Source: Alectoria sarmentosa (lineage: Eukaryota > Ascomycota > Lecanoromycetes > Lecanorales > Parmeliaceae). Taken from it: a stretch of DNA of 40,114 nt. This document shows, one piece after another, positions 9,860-21,034 of this stretch. The stretch covers positions 1 through 40,114 of the forward strand of contig WOGZ01000301.1 in NCBI GenBank assembly GCA_009733775.1, read 5' to 3'. A program made the position numbers and the translations under genes. The notes beneath the pieces are model-generated. The model worked only from the letters and a program-made list of their open reading frames with translations, was not told the DNA's origin and did no database searches. Numbering within the stretch: the first letter of the stretch is position 1; every line of letters begins with the position of its first letter.

Positions 9860-10130
9860 TAATAATATCTTTTTTTTGATTTCGCGATTATATTTATATT
9901 CAACACATGATTTATATCTTTTCGATCTTCAAAATCTTTAAATCTTTTTAATTTTCACGTTTTATAAATGATTTTATTAATAATCGTATAATTATTAATT
10001 TCGAAAACATCGAATTTAAATGCAAAATAAATGATATCAAATACATTTTAATTTTTCGAGACGTTTAATTCATATTTAATTATGATTTTAATTTCATTTT
10101 TAAAAAATAATTGAAAAAATAAGAATTTTT
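9860..10130 (+). pseudogene. Copia A aspartic protease remnant
   Basis: Frame 1 reads stop-F-R-D-Y-I-Y-I-Q-H-M-I-Y-I-F-S-I-F-K (Asp codon at 9886-9888). Copies B (D-Y-A-C-I-stop-H-M) and D (D-C-F-Y-T-stop-H-I) suggest an ancestral W-x-R-D-C-A-C-T-Q-H-M, filling the place of the usual copia W-x-x-D-S-G-A-S/T-x-H-M. Downstream I-N-F-E-N-I-E-F-K-C-K-I-N-D-I-K fits the Gly-rich flap segment, and L-I-F-R-D-V-stop the end of the domain. The position between Gag tail and integrase is as expected. Confidence 0.6.
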
Positions 10131-10379
10131 TCTAATTTTTATTTTCGATGATATTATCGTCGAAAAATAATGTTTTTTTTTCAAACGTATTCAAAATCGT
10201 TTTTATGCGCTCGATATTTGAAGAAAAATATTTTTAATTTTAATAATTATTAATAAAAAAATCCTCATTTATAATGAGTTTTTAATTAAATTTATTTTTA
10301 ATAATCAAAAATCTTGAAAATCTTTATCGAATTTTCAAATTAATAAAATAATTTTTCGCATATAATACGCATATCATAA

Positions 10380-11160
10380 TCATTTAAACATTTAAAATTT
10401 CAAAAAGTTGATCAAAATGTGTGTTAAAATAAATCTTTTGATTTCATCTCTCGACGATATTTGCGAATCATATTTTATAATTAATATAAAAATGAAATCA
10501 CATAAGCGACACATTGTTTTTAAAAAATAACAAAATGATTTAATTTATAACGATTTTCAAGATTTATTTGATGTTTTTTAAAATGATTTTAAGTGAATAA
10601 TCATCTTTTTTAATAATAAAATCCTTCGATTTGACATTTATTTATTATTTAATAAATTTAATTCAATAATTCTTATCGCGTTTAAAATGTTTTTTAATAA
10701 TTCGAAATATAATAATAATAAATGTATTCGCTTTCGCATTAATTATAATATTAAATTCGATAATTGTCAAATGAAAATCTTTCGATTATTTAAAAATATT
10801 ATTTAAAAAGACATTATATTTAATAATTCTCAAACGAATAATAAATTTAAACGTTTAAATATTATTATTCAACGCAAAATAAACGTTATATTTAAAAAAA
10901 ACAAATTATTTTAAAAATATTGAATAAAGTTCGTTCGAGCGATTAATATTTTTCGCAATATTTAATTCGTTATTAATTATAACGTTATTTCATTTGAAAT
11001 TAATATCGAGTTTTCTTTTAATGTATTTCATTTACGTATTATCAATCAAATCGATTATTATTAAATTGTTTTTCGCAATATTAATTAAAAAAAATATTAA
11101 GATCACGTCGTTAAAAGACGTCTTTTAAATTATTAAAATAAGAATTATCGCATATTTTTA
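10380..11160 (+). pseudogene. Copia A integrase, both catalytic Asp changed to Asn
   Basis: Frame 1 at 10606-10805 reads I-F-F-N-N-K-I-L-R-F-D-I-Y-L-L-F-N-K then A-F-K-M-F-F-N-N-S-K-Y and R-I-N-Y-N-I-K-F-D-N-C-Q-M-K. This is the rve core of copia elements, where Thr-Asp-Asp and Arg-Thr-Asp-Asn-Gly-x-Glu-Phe are expected. The first Asp pair is N-N (10612-10617) and the second Asp is N (10741-10743). Copy B keeps the second Asp. The Gln-x-Asn-Gly-x-x-Glu-Arg helix is Q-T-N-N-K-F-K-R-L-N near 10840, and the C-terminal H-L-R-I-I and V-K-R-R-L-L-N-Y segments follow to 11140. Confidence 0.85.
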
Positions 11161-11799
11161 AATAGCGATAAAATAATTATTATTTTCAATATTAATTGAA
11201 TCAATAATGTCTTTTTTAAATTCATTTTTTTCGAATTAAACATCATTATTATTGAAAAACAAATTAACGTTTATCGTAATAAACGTAAACTCGTTGAGAA
11301 TATCGAACATTAAAATCATTTATTTTTCTTTTCATTTATAATTTTAAAAAAAAACGTTAAAAAAAGCATATAATTATCGAAAAAAAGATTAATAATTTAC
11401 TTAATTTCATCTCAATTTTAAAAAAAACTTCGTCAAAAATCGTAATCATTTTAAACGCATTTGATTTGAAATTTATAATAAAACGATCATTTAATACGTT
11501 TAATAACAATATTGCAATTTCTTTATCTTTATTCATATCAATAATTAAATCTATTATTCACTTTATAATTAATAAAATTTTCGAATTTATTTTCATTACG
11601 AAATCATTCGAAATTACGAAATTATATTAAAATCTCATTTTAAACCTTTTCATTTTATTAATAAAAATCGCTCTTATTGAATCTTATAAATCTTGAAATT
11701 TCAAAAAAATCATAACGAATTTTTATCGTAAAATGTATTAATAAATAATCATATAAAACGAAATCGATTCTCTCATTATTAACGACATTTAAATTTTAA

Positions 11800-12460
11800 T
11801 GAATTTATTTTTAAATGCGCGTGTTTTAAAAAATAAATGAATTTATAAAATTAAAAGAGGTTTTATCGACGAGATCGTTCGACATAAAATTCATTAAATG
11901 ATTCATAATTTCGAATAATGAAAAGAAATCGATTTCAATAAAATTTTCATTTTGATAATTAAATTTATGAATTATAAAATCATTTTCGTTTTTGCGATAA
12001 TTTTAAATTAAAAATTTGAATAAATAAATGTTAAAATCATCTTTTTATATAACGATATCGAAAAAACAATTTATATAATGCAATTTATGAGATTTGAAAT
12101 CAAAAATAAAAAAAATAAGGTTTATAAACTTATGAAAACGTTATACGATTTAAAATAATCTTCGAAAATTTAATATAATATCCTTATTATGTATCTTAAA
12201 AAATTGAATTTCAAATTTATCGTTATTAATCTTTCGATGTTCATTAATAATATTATCATCGTTATTATTTATATAAATGACATTTTATTTATAAATTTCA
12301 ATAAAGTCGATATTTAAACGATTAAAAATAAGCTCCATAAAAAATTTGAAATGATCGATTTAAATTTATACACTTATTATCTCGATATAATAATTATAAA
12401 AAATCGTATTAATCGTATCTTACGCCTTAAATAAACAATTTATATCGAAAAGTTTTTTAT
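11800..12460 (+). pseudogene. Copia A reverse transcriptase (RVT_2), YVDD reads YIND
   Basis: In the frame of positions divisible by three: V-K-I-I-F-L-Y-N-D-I-E-K-T-I-Y (about 12030; Val-Lys-Thr-Ala-Phe-Leu-x-Gly in the family), Y-D-L-K-stop-S-S (from Tyr-Gly-Leu-Lys-Gln-Ser-Pro), then catalytic Y-I-N-D (12270-12281), and F-E-M-I-D-L-N-L-Y-T-Y-Y-L-D (from the Asp-Leu-Gly motif) ending with R-I-N-R-I-L-R-L-K near 12430. The domain starts near 11820 (K-L-K-E-V region). This is the diagnostic copia RT. Confidence 0.9.
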
Positions 12461-13240
12461 CGATCATAACATAATTGAATCAACGATCACTTCAACGTTC
12501 ATTATTAATAATAAATTTCATATCATCAAAAATGATTTCATAATCATTAAAAAATCTCGCCACGTTTATCAATTTATCGTCGACTTTTTTATATATACGA
12601 TATTAAACATACGCTCAAATATCGCCTTCGCAATTTCAATAATTTTTTAATATAATTCGAATTTCAATATTTCTCATTAAAGCGCAATTAAACGCATTTT
12701 TCGATATTTCAATTATATAAAGAATTGATAATTTATGTTTTGAGGCGATTTTAAATCTTTTATAAATTATATCGACGTTGATTGAGCAAGTAATCAAAAC
12801 ATTTAACATTTCACTTTTGAATACGTTTTTAATATAAACAATGTAATAATTAATTAATTTTTTAAACGATAATTTATAATAACGCTTTTAATTTATGAAA
12901 TCGAATATATCGATTAAATTTAAATTATCAAAAAAGCGATTTAATTGCGCGAATTTCTCAATCAATTCAATTCAAACGTTAAATGTTTTTAAATAATGAT
13001 GATTTATTGCGATAATTAAAGCGTTATAATGTTAATTAAAAACCCTTAATTTCATATTCATATCAAACATATTAACATTCAACATTATTATGTATAAAAA
13101 TAAATCATCGTCGAAAATGTCGTCTTAAAATATATTTTTATCGATTAATAAATAATCGATAATCTTATCAAAACCCTCTTCAAAAACAAATTCAAGAGAT
13201 TTCGTTAATTAATTGAATTAAAATATCATTTATAAATGAT
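12460..13240 (+). pseudogene. Copia A RNase H and C-terminus of Pol
   Basis: Same frame as the RT. Landmarks: I-K-R-I-F-R-Y-F-N (about 12690), Y-I-D-V-D-stop-A-S (from Asp-Ala-Asp-Trp-Ala), F-T-F-E-Y-V-F (from Thr-Ser-Gly-Tyr), Y-E-I-E-Y-I (from Cys-Glu-Ala-Glu-Tyr), I-Y-C-D-N-stop-S (from Tyr-Cys-Asp-Asn-Gln-Ser) and, near 13100, V-L-K-Y-I-F-I-D (from Leu-Lys-Tyr-Ile-Pro-Thr-x-x-Gln). These are the conserved blocks of the copia RNase H in order. It would remove the RNA strand during reverse transcription. Several Gln and Trp codons are stops. Confidence 0.85.
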
Positions 13241-14356
13241 TTCTCGCGTTAATTTTAAGGGAGTCGTTATTATAATTTTAAAAAAATTATTATTATAATT
13301 TCAAAGAAATAATTATTATTCAATTTCAAAAAAACAATCATTATTCGTGAAATTAATTCAATATTATTATTCAATTATTTTAAAAGAGCGATTTTATTAA
13401 TTTTCACATTTCGAATAATCGATCGAGTTTATTCGCAGAATCTCAATTATCAATTTTGACGTTTTTTATAAACAAATTTTTACTTATTAAGATTCAATTT
13501 AAAATTAATTTGTCGCTATTATATTTATAATCACAAATCTTACGAACATTTATTTAAAAGACTCATATTTACGTGCGATCCAAATTTGAAAATTATATCA
13601 TCATCAAAAAAATCGTTATCGCCAAAAATTATTCATTTATTCACGAAATTCTTTTGTAACATAATTTTCAAATGCTTTTAAACGTTATCACAATTATCAT
13701 ATTTATACTTTTAAGCGTTATTATAATTATCATATTTATACTTTTAAGCGCTATTGTCGTTATCATTACCATCATCATTATCATAATATATCGATCGCAA
13801 CTTATATACATTTTATTAATCATTATTATCAAATATTAATATTCTGAAACGACTTTTACAAATCTTATGATCGATCGCATACATATATATACAATTCGAA
13901 ACATTTCGTTCAATCGAAAAATTTATTCTCATATATATTCATTAATTATGTGTTGCTCGATTTTTGATGTGCATCAAATGAATTAAAAATAAATTTATCA
14001 AAAAACGGTTTTTCGTCGAAAAGTGGATTTTTTTTTATGTGTTATCGTGATAGATATGTTTAAAAGAACATAATCGTTTTTAAATTTCGACTTTTCTTCG
14101 GATTTTCATTATTTTTATTCGATTTTGAACATCGCGAGTTTCGAATCTCATGTTTTGAAAGTTGAGTGTTTTAAGAAATATAAAAAATAATAAAAGAATA
14201 TAAAATGATTTCACGTTTACAATTCGACGTTACGATTCACTTTTGTTATTCAACATTAATTTTCACGGTTATAATTCGACATTACAATTCATTTTTATTA
14301 TTCGACGTTGATTTTCATTTTTACAATTCGAAGTTTAAATTTAAAAAGATGCGAGC
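13241..14356 (+). other. Long 3' untranslated region of copia A with two short repeat patches
   Basis: About 1.1 kb without coding signs between Pol and the PPT; its counterparts are B 22173-23240 (reverse) and F 29606-30483. Two patches of internal repetition are visible: about 13262-13350, three imperfect units of about 29 bp with TTATTATAATTT cores, and 14211-14330, alternating AATTCGACGTTACGATTCAC and TTTTGTTATTCAACATTAAT segments (about 2.4 units of 52-62 bp). The second patch is also in B and F, so it is an element feature. Confidence 0.7.
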
Positions 14357-14365
14357 GAAGGGGAG
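14357..14365 (+). promoter_or_regulatory. Polypurine tract of copia A
   Basis: GAAGGGGAG abuts the 3' LTR, where plus-strand DNA synthesis would be primed. The preceding GATGCGAGC is shared. The complement CTCCCCTTC is at the same place in B (22163-22171). In F the tract has become GAAAAGAAA, all by G to A. Confidence 0.85.
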
Positions 14366-14490
14366 TGTTGAAATTTCGAATCACATGACTTGATGTTACG
14401 TGCACTATTAATGCGCCCGTACAAGATCGCTCTTTCTTTCGTAATATCTTTAAAACAATACAACTAAGTGTTTTACTCCATATTTTGATA
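14366..14490 (+). repeat. 3' LTR of copia A
   Basis: 125 bp, TGTTGAAATTTCGAATCA to TATTTTGATA. Same short-palindrome form as the 5' LTR. It is more mutated at the start (GAATCACATGAC against GGGTCATGTGAC), all transitions. Confidence 0.9.
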
Positions 14491-15500
14491 AAATTTATTA
14501 ATTAAATTTATCAAAAACGTTGCTTTATGTTAAAAATTAAAAAAAAAAAAAAATTCGCGACTCGCTGCGCATTAATAAAAGTAATATCATTTTCAAAAAA
14601 TAAATTCGAATCGAATTCGTTTTTTATTATACGAAACTTATCTTTATCGTTATTATTAAAATCGAATCGAATTTCGTGATCAAAAAATATCACGATTTTA
14701 AATTGAGTAATTAATTTCATTAACATTAACGTTAACGATTTTAAATTTATAAAAACGTTATCGAATCGAATTATGATCTTAATCATATTATATGTGATAT
14801 CGAATTCGAATAAAAAAATAGGAGCGTTTATCGAAAATTGCGATATTGCGAAAGTTTATAATAACGTGAAATATATTAACGTTGAAACTTATAATAAGAT
14901 AATCGCTTGAATTGAAATCTTTAATATAATAAATTTGCGTATCGTTTTTTACTTTTATTTGATTTTAATAAAAGAATATTAATATTTAACATATTTTATA
15001 AGATTTCAAATTTGATTTAAAATTTGAGAATCGATGAAGACTTTATCATAAAATAAATCTTTCACATTTTTAACATTGATACATTTGATGTGAAAAATGC
15101 AATATATATAATAATCGATATGATTTCAATCAATTTTATTAAAATGATTAAAAGAGAACTTGTTATTATTTGATTGCTCTTTTACGATCATTTATTATTT
15201 AATCTTATCGATATTAAACTCTTTTTTATGAGAAAAATCTAAATCAAATGCTTTTCTCTGCTCGAAAAATATATATAATTCGACATATTTCATAAATATA
15301 AATTCAAATTTAAAATCATTTATGAAAACTTTTATTTTTATTATAATGATAAATTCGAAAATTATTCATAATAATTTCGATTGTTTATATAATAAAATCT
15401 TAAAAATGTATTCGATTATTAATTCAAGCATAATAATTAACGAATTTATAAAAATTTCAAAAATTAATAAATATTGAATTGAATTATAATGAATTATTTA
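14491..15500. other. Unassigned decayed DNA after copia A
   Basis: No transposon domain recognised. A 91-codon frame is open on the minus strand (14511-14786) with charged stretches (F-D-F-N-N-N-D-K-D-K-F), and the plus strand reads G-A-F-I-E-N-C-D-I-A-K-V-Y-N-N-V-K-Y near 14820-14875, which has coding-like composition. I cannot say which strand, if either, once coded. From about 14930 to 15500 I see only AT-rich sequence. Confidence 0.25.
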
Positions 15501-15720
15501 AAAATTCGAATATAAATTAAAATAATTACTCAAAAATGAGATATAAAGATTGAATTAAAATAAATTACTCGAAAATGAAATATAAAAATTGAATTAAAAC
15601 AATTTGTTATAAAATGAGATGTAAGAATTAAATTGAAATAAATTATTTAAAGATGAAATGTAAAAATTGAATTGAGATAAATTATTTAAAGGTGAAACGT
15701 AAAAATTATATTGAGATCGA
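15500..15720. repeat. Tandem repeat of about 41-42 bp, five units
   Basis: Successive blocks share GATTGAATTAAAATAAATTA followed by CTCGAAAATGAAATATAAAA or close variants (for example TTTAAAGATGAAATGTAAAA). Units drift gradually along the array, the last ending AAATTATATTGAGATCGATC. No reading frame is kept. A few variants are non-transition differences, so it is a diverged satellite-like array rather than one sequence altered by RIP alone. Confidence 0.75.
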
Positions 15721-16770
15721 TCGCGAAAAGATTCGAAATATAATAATTGTTAATGAAAATATAACGAAAGTTTACGATAAATGAATTTGATATAAACATG
15801 AAATGAGTGAATTATATAAAAAAAGAATAAATAAATATGAAGAAATTAAATAAGTAATAACAAAGTGAATTTATAAAAACATATAAAAATGAATATAAAA
15901 TCTTTCAGCGATTTTTCATCATATTTTAACGTTTAATATTAATTAATATAAAACATTATCAATTATTTTGAAAAAGTATAATTACAATATATCGAAAAAA
16001 CTCGCGGGTTATTTTCTATATTTGATATAAAATGTAATAAAAAAATAAACATTTTAAACAACATAACGAAGATAATAAACGCATTTGTTGAAATGAAAAA
16101 AATCAAATTCATTTCCTTTTTCGATTTTCAACGTTTTCATTCACTTTATATCTTCAATTTATTTTATATCAATTATGATTTTATAAAGTTTTTAAATCTT
16201 TAAAGGATCATTGCATAAAGCGTTAAAGATAAAAAATAAGAATTTTCATTCGATATCGCGAACCTTTACATCTTTAAATTCGCAATGCAATAAATAAAGC
16301 GATTTGTTTCGAAACGAGTTAACAAAAACAATTTCGACATATAACGATAAACGAAAAAAAAAAGATATAATTTATGATAAATCAAATGAGAAAAAAAACG
16401 AGCATATTTTATTAAATAATTTCAAACGAGCGATAAATGTGAAGCAATTAATGTGTTTATAAAATTAATGTTTTCACAAAAAACAATCAACTTTCAAAAG
16501 TCTTTATTAATAACTTCGTTTCAAATTACTCATTCGTATAAAAAACGTTTATTAAAGCCTTTTACAATGAAAACGCGTATCATATTAAAATTCATCTTTT
16601 TTAACAATATAAAGTTTATAACGAATAATGCACGCGAGAAGTTTATTGTAAATACAATTTTATTTCATAATAACGAAAAATTATAATCATCATTTATTGA
16701 TCATGAATTCGAATCATAATTCAAAAATCGCATCGCTTTTAATATTATTTTATTCGCTCGAAATTAATCG
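15721..16770. other. Unassigned AT-rich DNA
   Basis: Nothing recognisable. The longest frame (plus strand, 16453-16686, 77 codons: S-Q-K-T-I-N-F-Q-K-S then H-S-Y-K-K-R-L-L-K-P-F) has less hydrophobic, more protein-like composition than neighbouring frames, but matches no family I know and has no supporting context. Confidence 0.2.
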
Positions 16771-16773
16771 CAG

Positions 16774-16852
16774 AATTAATAAAATTAACAAAATTAACAA
16801 AATCAACAAAATAAATAAAATCAACATAATCAATAAAATTAGAATCAATTTC
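16774..16852. repeat. 9-bp microsatellite-like run (AAAATTAAC)
   Basis: Repeats of AAAATTAAC / AAAATCAAC / AAAATAAAT, about eight units, between GCAGAATTAAT and AGAATCAATTTC. Imperfect and probably expanded by slippage. Confidence 0.75.
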
Positions 16853-17132
16853 AATTTTAATTTAATTAAAATTTAATGCAAGGCGATTCTCATAAAGCAT
16901 TTCATAAATCGAAAAAAATTGCATTTGTAGAATTGTTAATATTAACACGTCGATATTATTTTACATTTTTTTTTCAATATCAAAATTAATGAATTTATAA
17001 AAGTTAAGTATTTTTTCAAATATGAAAATATTTCATTCGCAATATAAAAAAATAATCACGAAAATGCATCAAAATTATAAAAATTAAAAGACGGCAATGC
17101 TTGAAATTGCAATTGATTTCATTTTTCGCTGA

Positions 17133-17351
17133 CTTGATATTATTAAGGTTAATAAAACAATTAAATTCTTTACTTTTTATACACATAAAGAACTTAAAAA
17201 AGAATTATTAATCGAATTCAAATTTGATTAATTTGAACTAATATTTAAATTTATTATTTTCGCGATTAATTTTGAAAATATGCGTGAAAATAATCTATCA
17301 TTTTTTAAATGTAAATGTTTATTATTAATTATTGAAACTTTTGATAATTAA
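17133..17351 (+). other. Possible decayed coding segment of unknown family
   Basis: The frame of positions divisible by three is open for 72 codons apart from one TAA at 17229-17231, which could be a mutated Gln or Arg codon. It reads L-D-I-I-K-V-N-K-T-I-K-F-F-T-F-Y, then H-K-E-L-K-K-E-L-L-I-E-F-K-F-D and N-F-E-N-M-R-E-N-N. The charged, mixed composition differs from the usual Ile/Phe/Asn shadows. No motif recognised. Confidence 0.2.
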
Positions 17352-18085
17352 CTCATTATGTTTATATAAATACGTTTATTCAAATCATTACATTATAACG
17401 ACTCAATGAGCTTTACGAAAAGAATTCTCAAAATTCACATTTCGTCAAATACAATCGACGGCATCTTTTTAATATATATAACATTTTGCACACGAAAAAA
17501 AAATTCGAATTTCAAATGATTAATTTATATTTTGAACGCACGATATCGTTTATAATATAAAATCGTCATAATATCAAAATCAATATCAATAACGATTTGA
17601 ATAACTTATGAGACGCGAATGCGATCAACGACGAAACGATAAAAAACGATCATGATTTGTCGAAGGATAATTTGTAGAAATATAATATAAATTAATTATT
17701 AACAATGTAACATTATGCTCTTGCGGGAGTCTTTTAATATATAATAATATATGATATGATACACGAATATGAATATTGCGATAAGCTTTTGCAAATTAAT
17801 ATTTTGATATAAAAATAATATAACATAATTCGAAAAGCGTATTGTTTTAACATTATATTTATTATTGCGAGATGCTTCTTCAAACGTTATTATATATTTA
17901 CTTTTATATCATTTGCCGTATTTTAATTATTTGAATATTAATAAATATATTATCAGCATTTTATTTAAAGTTTATGATAATGTATATGATTACTACTATA
18001 AACTTCTTAATTATCAATTTTTTATTTGAAACTTATGATTACATATAATAATTATTATAAATTTCAATCTTAATTGTTATATAAA
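17352..18085. other. AT-rich DNA with an imperfect 65-bp duplication
   Basis: No gene seen. At about 17955-18080 two similar blocks lie side by side: TTTATTTAAAGTTTATGATA through CTTCTTAATTATCAA, and TTTTATTTGAAACTTATGATT through TTTCAATCTTAATTGTT. Earlier a CTTGCGGGAGTCTTTT word at 17720 stands out as GC-richer. Confidence 0.35.
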
Positions 18086-18310
18086 GCATTAAGAGGTTGC
18101 TCATTACTTTAAAAAATGTTAACGATTTGATAACGATTTGATAATTACTGGGCAACGACTACATAACGATATGAAAACCTCTTTAAATTATATAACGACT
18201 TCTCAGCCGCTGAACATCGAATGACGAATCGATATAAAATCATCATTCGATAAACAGCGAATATTCATCGGATGTTCATCGGATGTTAACTACGTGTGAC
18301 GGGCAACATA
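18086..18310. other. GC-richer island with inverted and direct short words
   Basis: This 225-bp stretch keeps words such as TTCTCAGCCGCTGAAC and TGTGACGGGCAAC. AAGAGGTTGC at 18089 faces AACCTCTTT at 18174 (inverted), and GGGCAAC occurs at 18151 and 18300 against GTTGCTC at 18095 (inverted). A direct GATAACGATTT pair lies at 18120-18142, and CATCGGATGTT appears twice at 18266-18288. It looks like a small non-autonomous DNA element or a single-copy host fragment; boundaries are not certain. Confidence 0.35.
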
Positions 18311-20560
18311 ATATTTAAATTTATTTGATGCGTTATTATCATATTTCGAGAAATTAAAAAAAAAAAAAAAAACGATTTTCATTTCGTTATAATTGACGAT
18401 GCGAGTCATAAAAAATCAATTATAATGAATTATTTATAAAGATCTTATATTCAAAATCAATTTGAATAATTGCTTTAATCAAAATATTTAAAACGAAATA
18501 ATTTATTTATAATCATGTTATGACAGATTTATAAGATTGATTTTGAAAAACGTAATATGATTTTGACTCGTGCATATGATATATAATGATATCAAAAATT
18601 AACATTTATAAATAAATAAATCTAAAATCTTCGCATTTTCTTCGCATTCTCTTCGCCGCTCAACCTTTATATTTTTTCAAATTTATCATATCATTTTATA
18701 TTGAACGTTATTATTATAATAAAAAAAAATAAAAAAAACTAATTACGATTTATAAAAAATTTAAACATCAAATCGTTTTTAAAATGAGCGATTTTGTGAT
18801 AATCAAATCTATTCAATTAACGCGTTTTAACGAAATCTTTTTACACGAACTCTTCAAAAATAAATTTAAACTTTTCACACGTTTAATTATAATGAAAAAT
18901 TTCGAAAAATTCAAATTAAATTCAATGTTATAAACGTTATATTTCAAAATGTTTAATATCGTGAAGATTGTTGAATTATTTAAAATTAAATATAAAAAAC
19001 ATTATATTATAAATGTTAAGCGAATTGCAAAAGATGATGAAGCGAGACGTTTGAAAAAAAAAAGCTTCATTTTATTATTAAATTTAAATTATGATATTCA
19101 ATTCATATAAATTATTTATAAATTATTATTTTGATTTCTCATCTTTTTTTATCGAGTTGCTTTTTTCTCTTTTGAGATTGCTCGTTTTCGTGTTACATTG
19201 ATAAACGATCTATTTTTACGTTGAATTATATATTTGAATTGATTGCTGTTGAGCTTGCTGAATTGATTGTTATTATTATCATTATTAAATTTGTTATTAT
19301 TATTTAATTATCTCGATATTTTAAATACATTGTAAATCGCTATGTGTTTACTTAAAAAAAAATCGTGAAATCTTCTTTTATAACTTATAAATATATTTAA
19401 TTTACGCAAATTTCATAATATTATAAACGCATTTAACATATAAATATTAAAGCGTAAAATTGACATTTGCATAAAATTCAAAATTACGCACATTGCATCT
19501 TTTACATTTAATTATATTATTTTTTTTATCATCGCAAAACACATTCATCTCAAATCTTACATTTCATCACATCGATATTTATTTTTTCAAAAACACATAA
19601 ACTATTTTTTAATATATCTCAAAAACAATTAAATATTTATAATCTTTTTTTAATTTTAATTTTTTTATAATAAAAATTAACACAATTCAATAAGCATAAT
19701 TCATTTCATTTATGTTATCGCATGTTAAATATATATAACAACATATATATCGTCGTAAAATGCGTCATTATCACAAAATAAATGATTATAATTTACGAAA
19801 TTTATAATTGATTGAATATGTATTCAATTTTATGAATTGAGAATAAATAATTAATTTTTTTGAATCAATTATTTATGCATTAACGAATATAATAATAACG
19901 TTATGTTTATTCGAAAAGAAATAAACGTAATTATAAAAAAACGAAAAATAAAATTAAAATAAAATTGAAAAAAACATAAAAATATGAAATGATCATAAAA
20001 ATATATGTTTTTTTCGTTTATCGCAATGTCGACGATAATGATAATAAATTCAATTTTATGAATAATAATAACATTTTTAAAACGATTATTATTGCGATAA
20101 TAATGCGACGTTTTTAACACGATAATAATAATAACATTACACAAATTGAAATTGAACATATCTTTTCGCTTTTAACAAGATTTTCGAATATTTTAATTTT
20201 TTTTATAATTGATAATGTGATTAATTATTTGATATATAACGATAATTGTTGATAATGTTATAGATTATTTAATATCTCATTATTTCGATATTATTTCAAT
20301 TTTCCCGCTTTTCCTTTAACGATCTTTTAATCGTCATTATATTTCTCGTTTTATTTCAAGTTCAAATTTTAATGAATTAAACACGTCGCGCGATGAAATA
20401 AACACAATTTAATGACATTTCATTGATTTTGAATAAAATAAGAATTTATAACGAGATGTGATAACAAAATATACATAAAATGAAAAATTAACGATATCGT
20501 GTGCTCAAAGGTGTTATTTGATAAATTTCGATATCGAAATGTATAATATATCATATGTTT
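18311..20560. other. 2.2 kb of AT-rich DNA without recognised content
   Basis: Contains an A18-type homopolymer at 18357-18372, a CTTCGCATTTTCTTCGCATT-like direct pair near 18630-18655, and a trinucleotide-rich patch (TTATTATTATCATTATTAAA) at about 19268-19310. A 96-codon minus-strand frame at 19869-20159 has no recognisable motif and is rich in Ile/Phe, as expected from T-rich DNA. I find neither copia nor Gypsy blocks on either strand. Confidence 0.3.
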
Positions 20561-20960
20561 TGAAACGTGCATAAAATTTTAACGTTAACAAATTCTTCGA
20601 TCGGCATTTTAAAACATTCTTTAAAGATGTTTGATCAGGTTAACGACGTATTTCAAGATCAATTTAGAAACATTTTTAAAACGAGATTGTCTCGATTATT
20701 TAAAATGAAAAAACTATCTCGACTATCGCCTAATTATTTGATAAATATTTAATCGATGCGATGTTTGTGTCGAAAAAGGATAAATCTTTACACGAACGAT
20801 TAAATGCTTTTTCAAATTAACATTTTCTTTATAAAAAGACAACAGCTCTTTGCGCGAATTGCATACGATGATGCGCGCGATATTTCTCGAGATTATTTAT
20901 AATGTATCGTTGAAAGGAATTGTAATCAAATGAGATTTGATAATAATGTGTTTCGAAATG
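20561..20960 (+). other. Less mutated island with a 61-codon open frame
   Basis: Composition rises (GATGATGCGCGCGATATTTCTC, CAACAGCTCTTTGCGCG). A plus-strand frame at 20567-20752 reads M-F-D-Q-V-N-D-V-F-Q-D-Q-F-R-N then T-R-L-S-R-L-F-K-M-K-K-L-S-R-L-S, a plausible amphipathic, charged protein segment. Another frame after 20840 reads F-A-R-I-A-Y-D-D-A-R-D-I-S-R-D-Y-L. They are in different frames and cannot be joined without assuming breaks. Unknown family; could be a decayed host or transposon gene. Confidence 0.3.
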
Positions 20961-21034
20961 CGCAAATCAATTAATATTGACGAAAAAATGTTTTGATAAA
21001 AATAACGACAATATCGAAATATGAAACATAAAAA

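Larger units (their letters stand above)
6918..14490 (+). mobile_element. Copia element A, full length (Ty1/copia, Pseudoviridae)
   Basis: A 7573-bp element with 5' LTR 6918-7043, PBS at 7049, Gag from 7700, then protease, integrase, RT and RNase H in Ty1/copia order (integrase before RT), PPT at 14357-14365 and 3' LTR 14366-14490. Gag C-terminus, protease and integrase share one frame; RT and RNase H are in the next frame, so at least one indel separates them. No perfect target duplication is visible (AATCG on the left, AAATT on the right). It belongs to the same family as B, C and D and is tail-to-tail with B. Non-autonomous and dead by stop codons. Confidence 0.9.

Noticed and set aside
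14205..14393. 62-codon plus-strand frame before the copia A 3' LTR, repeated at 30316-30516
   Set aside because: It lies in the noncoding repeat patch and runs across the PPT into the LTR; similarity between the two copies only reflects that both are copia 3' ends.
6918..14490. Possible 5-bp target duplication for element A
   Set aside because: AATCG (left) and AAATT (right) do not match even allowing C-to-T and G-to-A changes, so I do not claim one.
18086..18310. tRNA or small structured RNA gene
   Set aside because: The inverted words are too short and wrongly spaced for a cloverleaf, and no A/B box promoter pair was seen.
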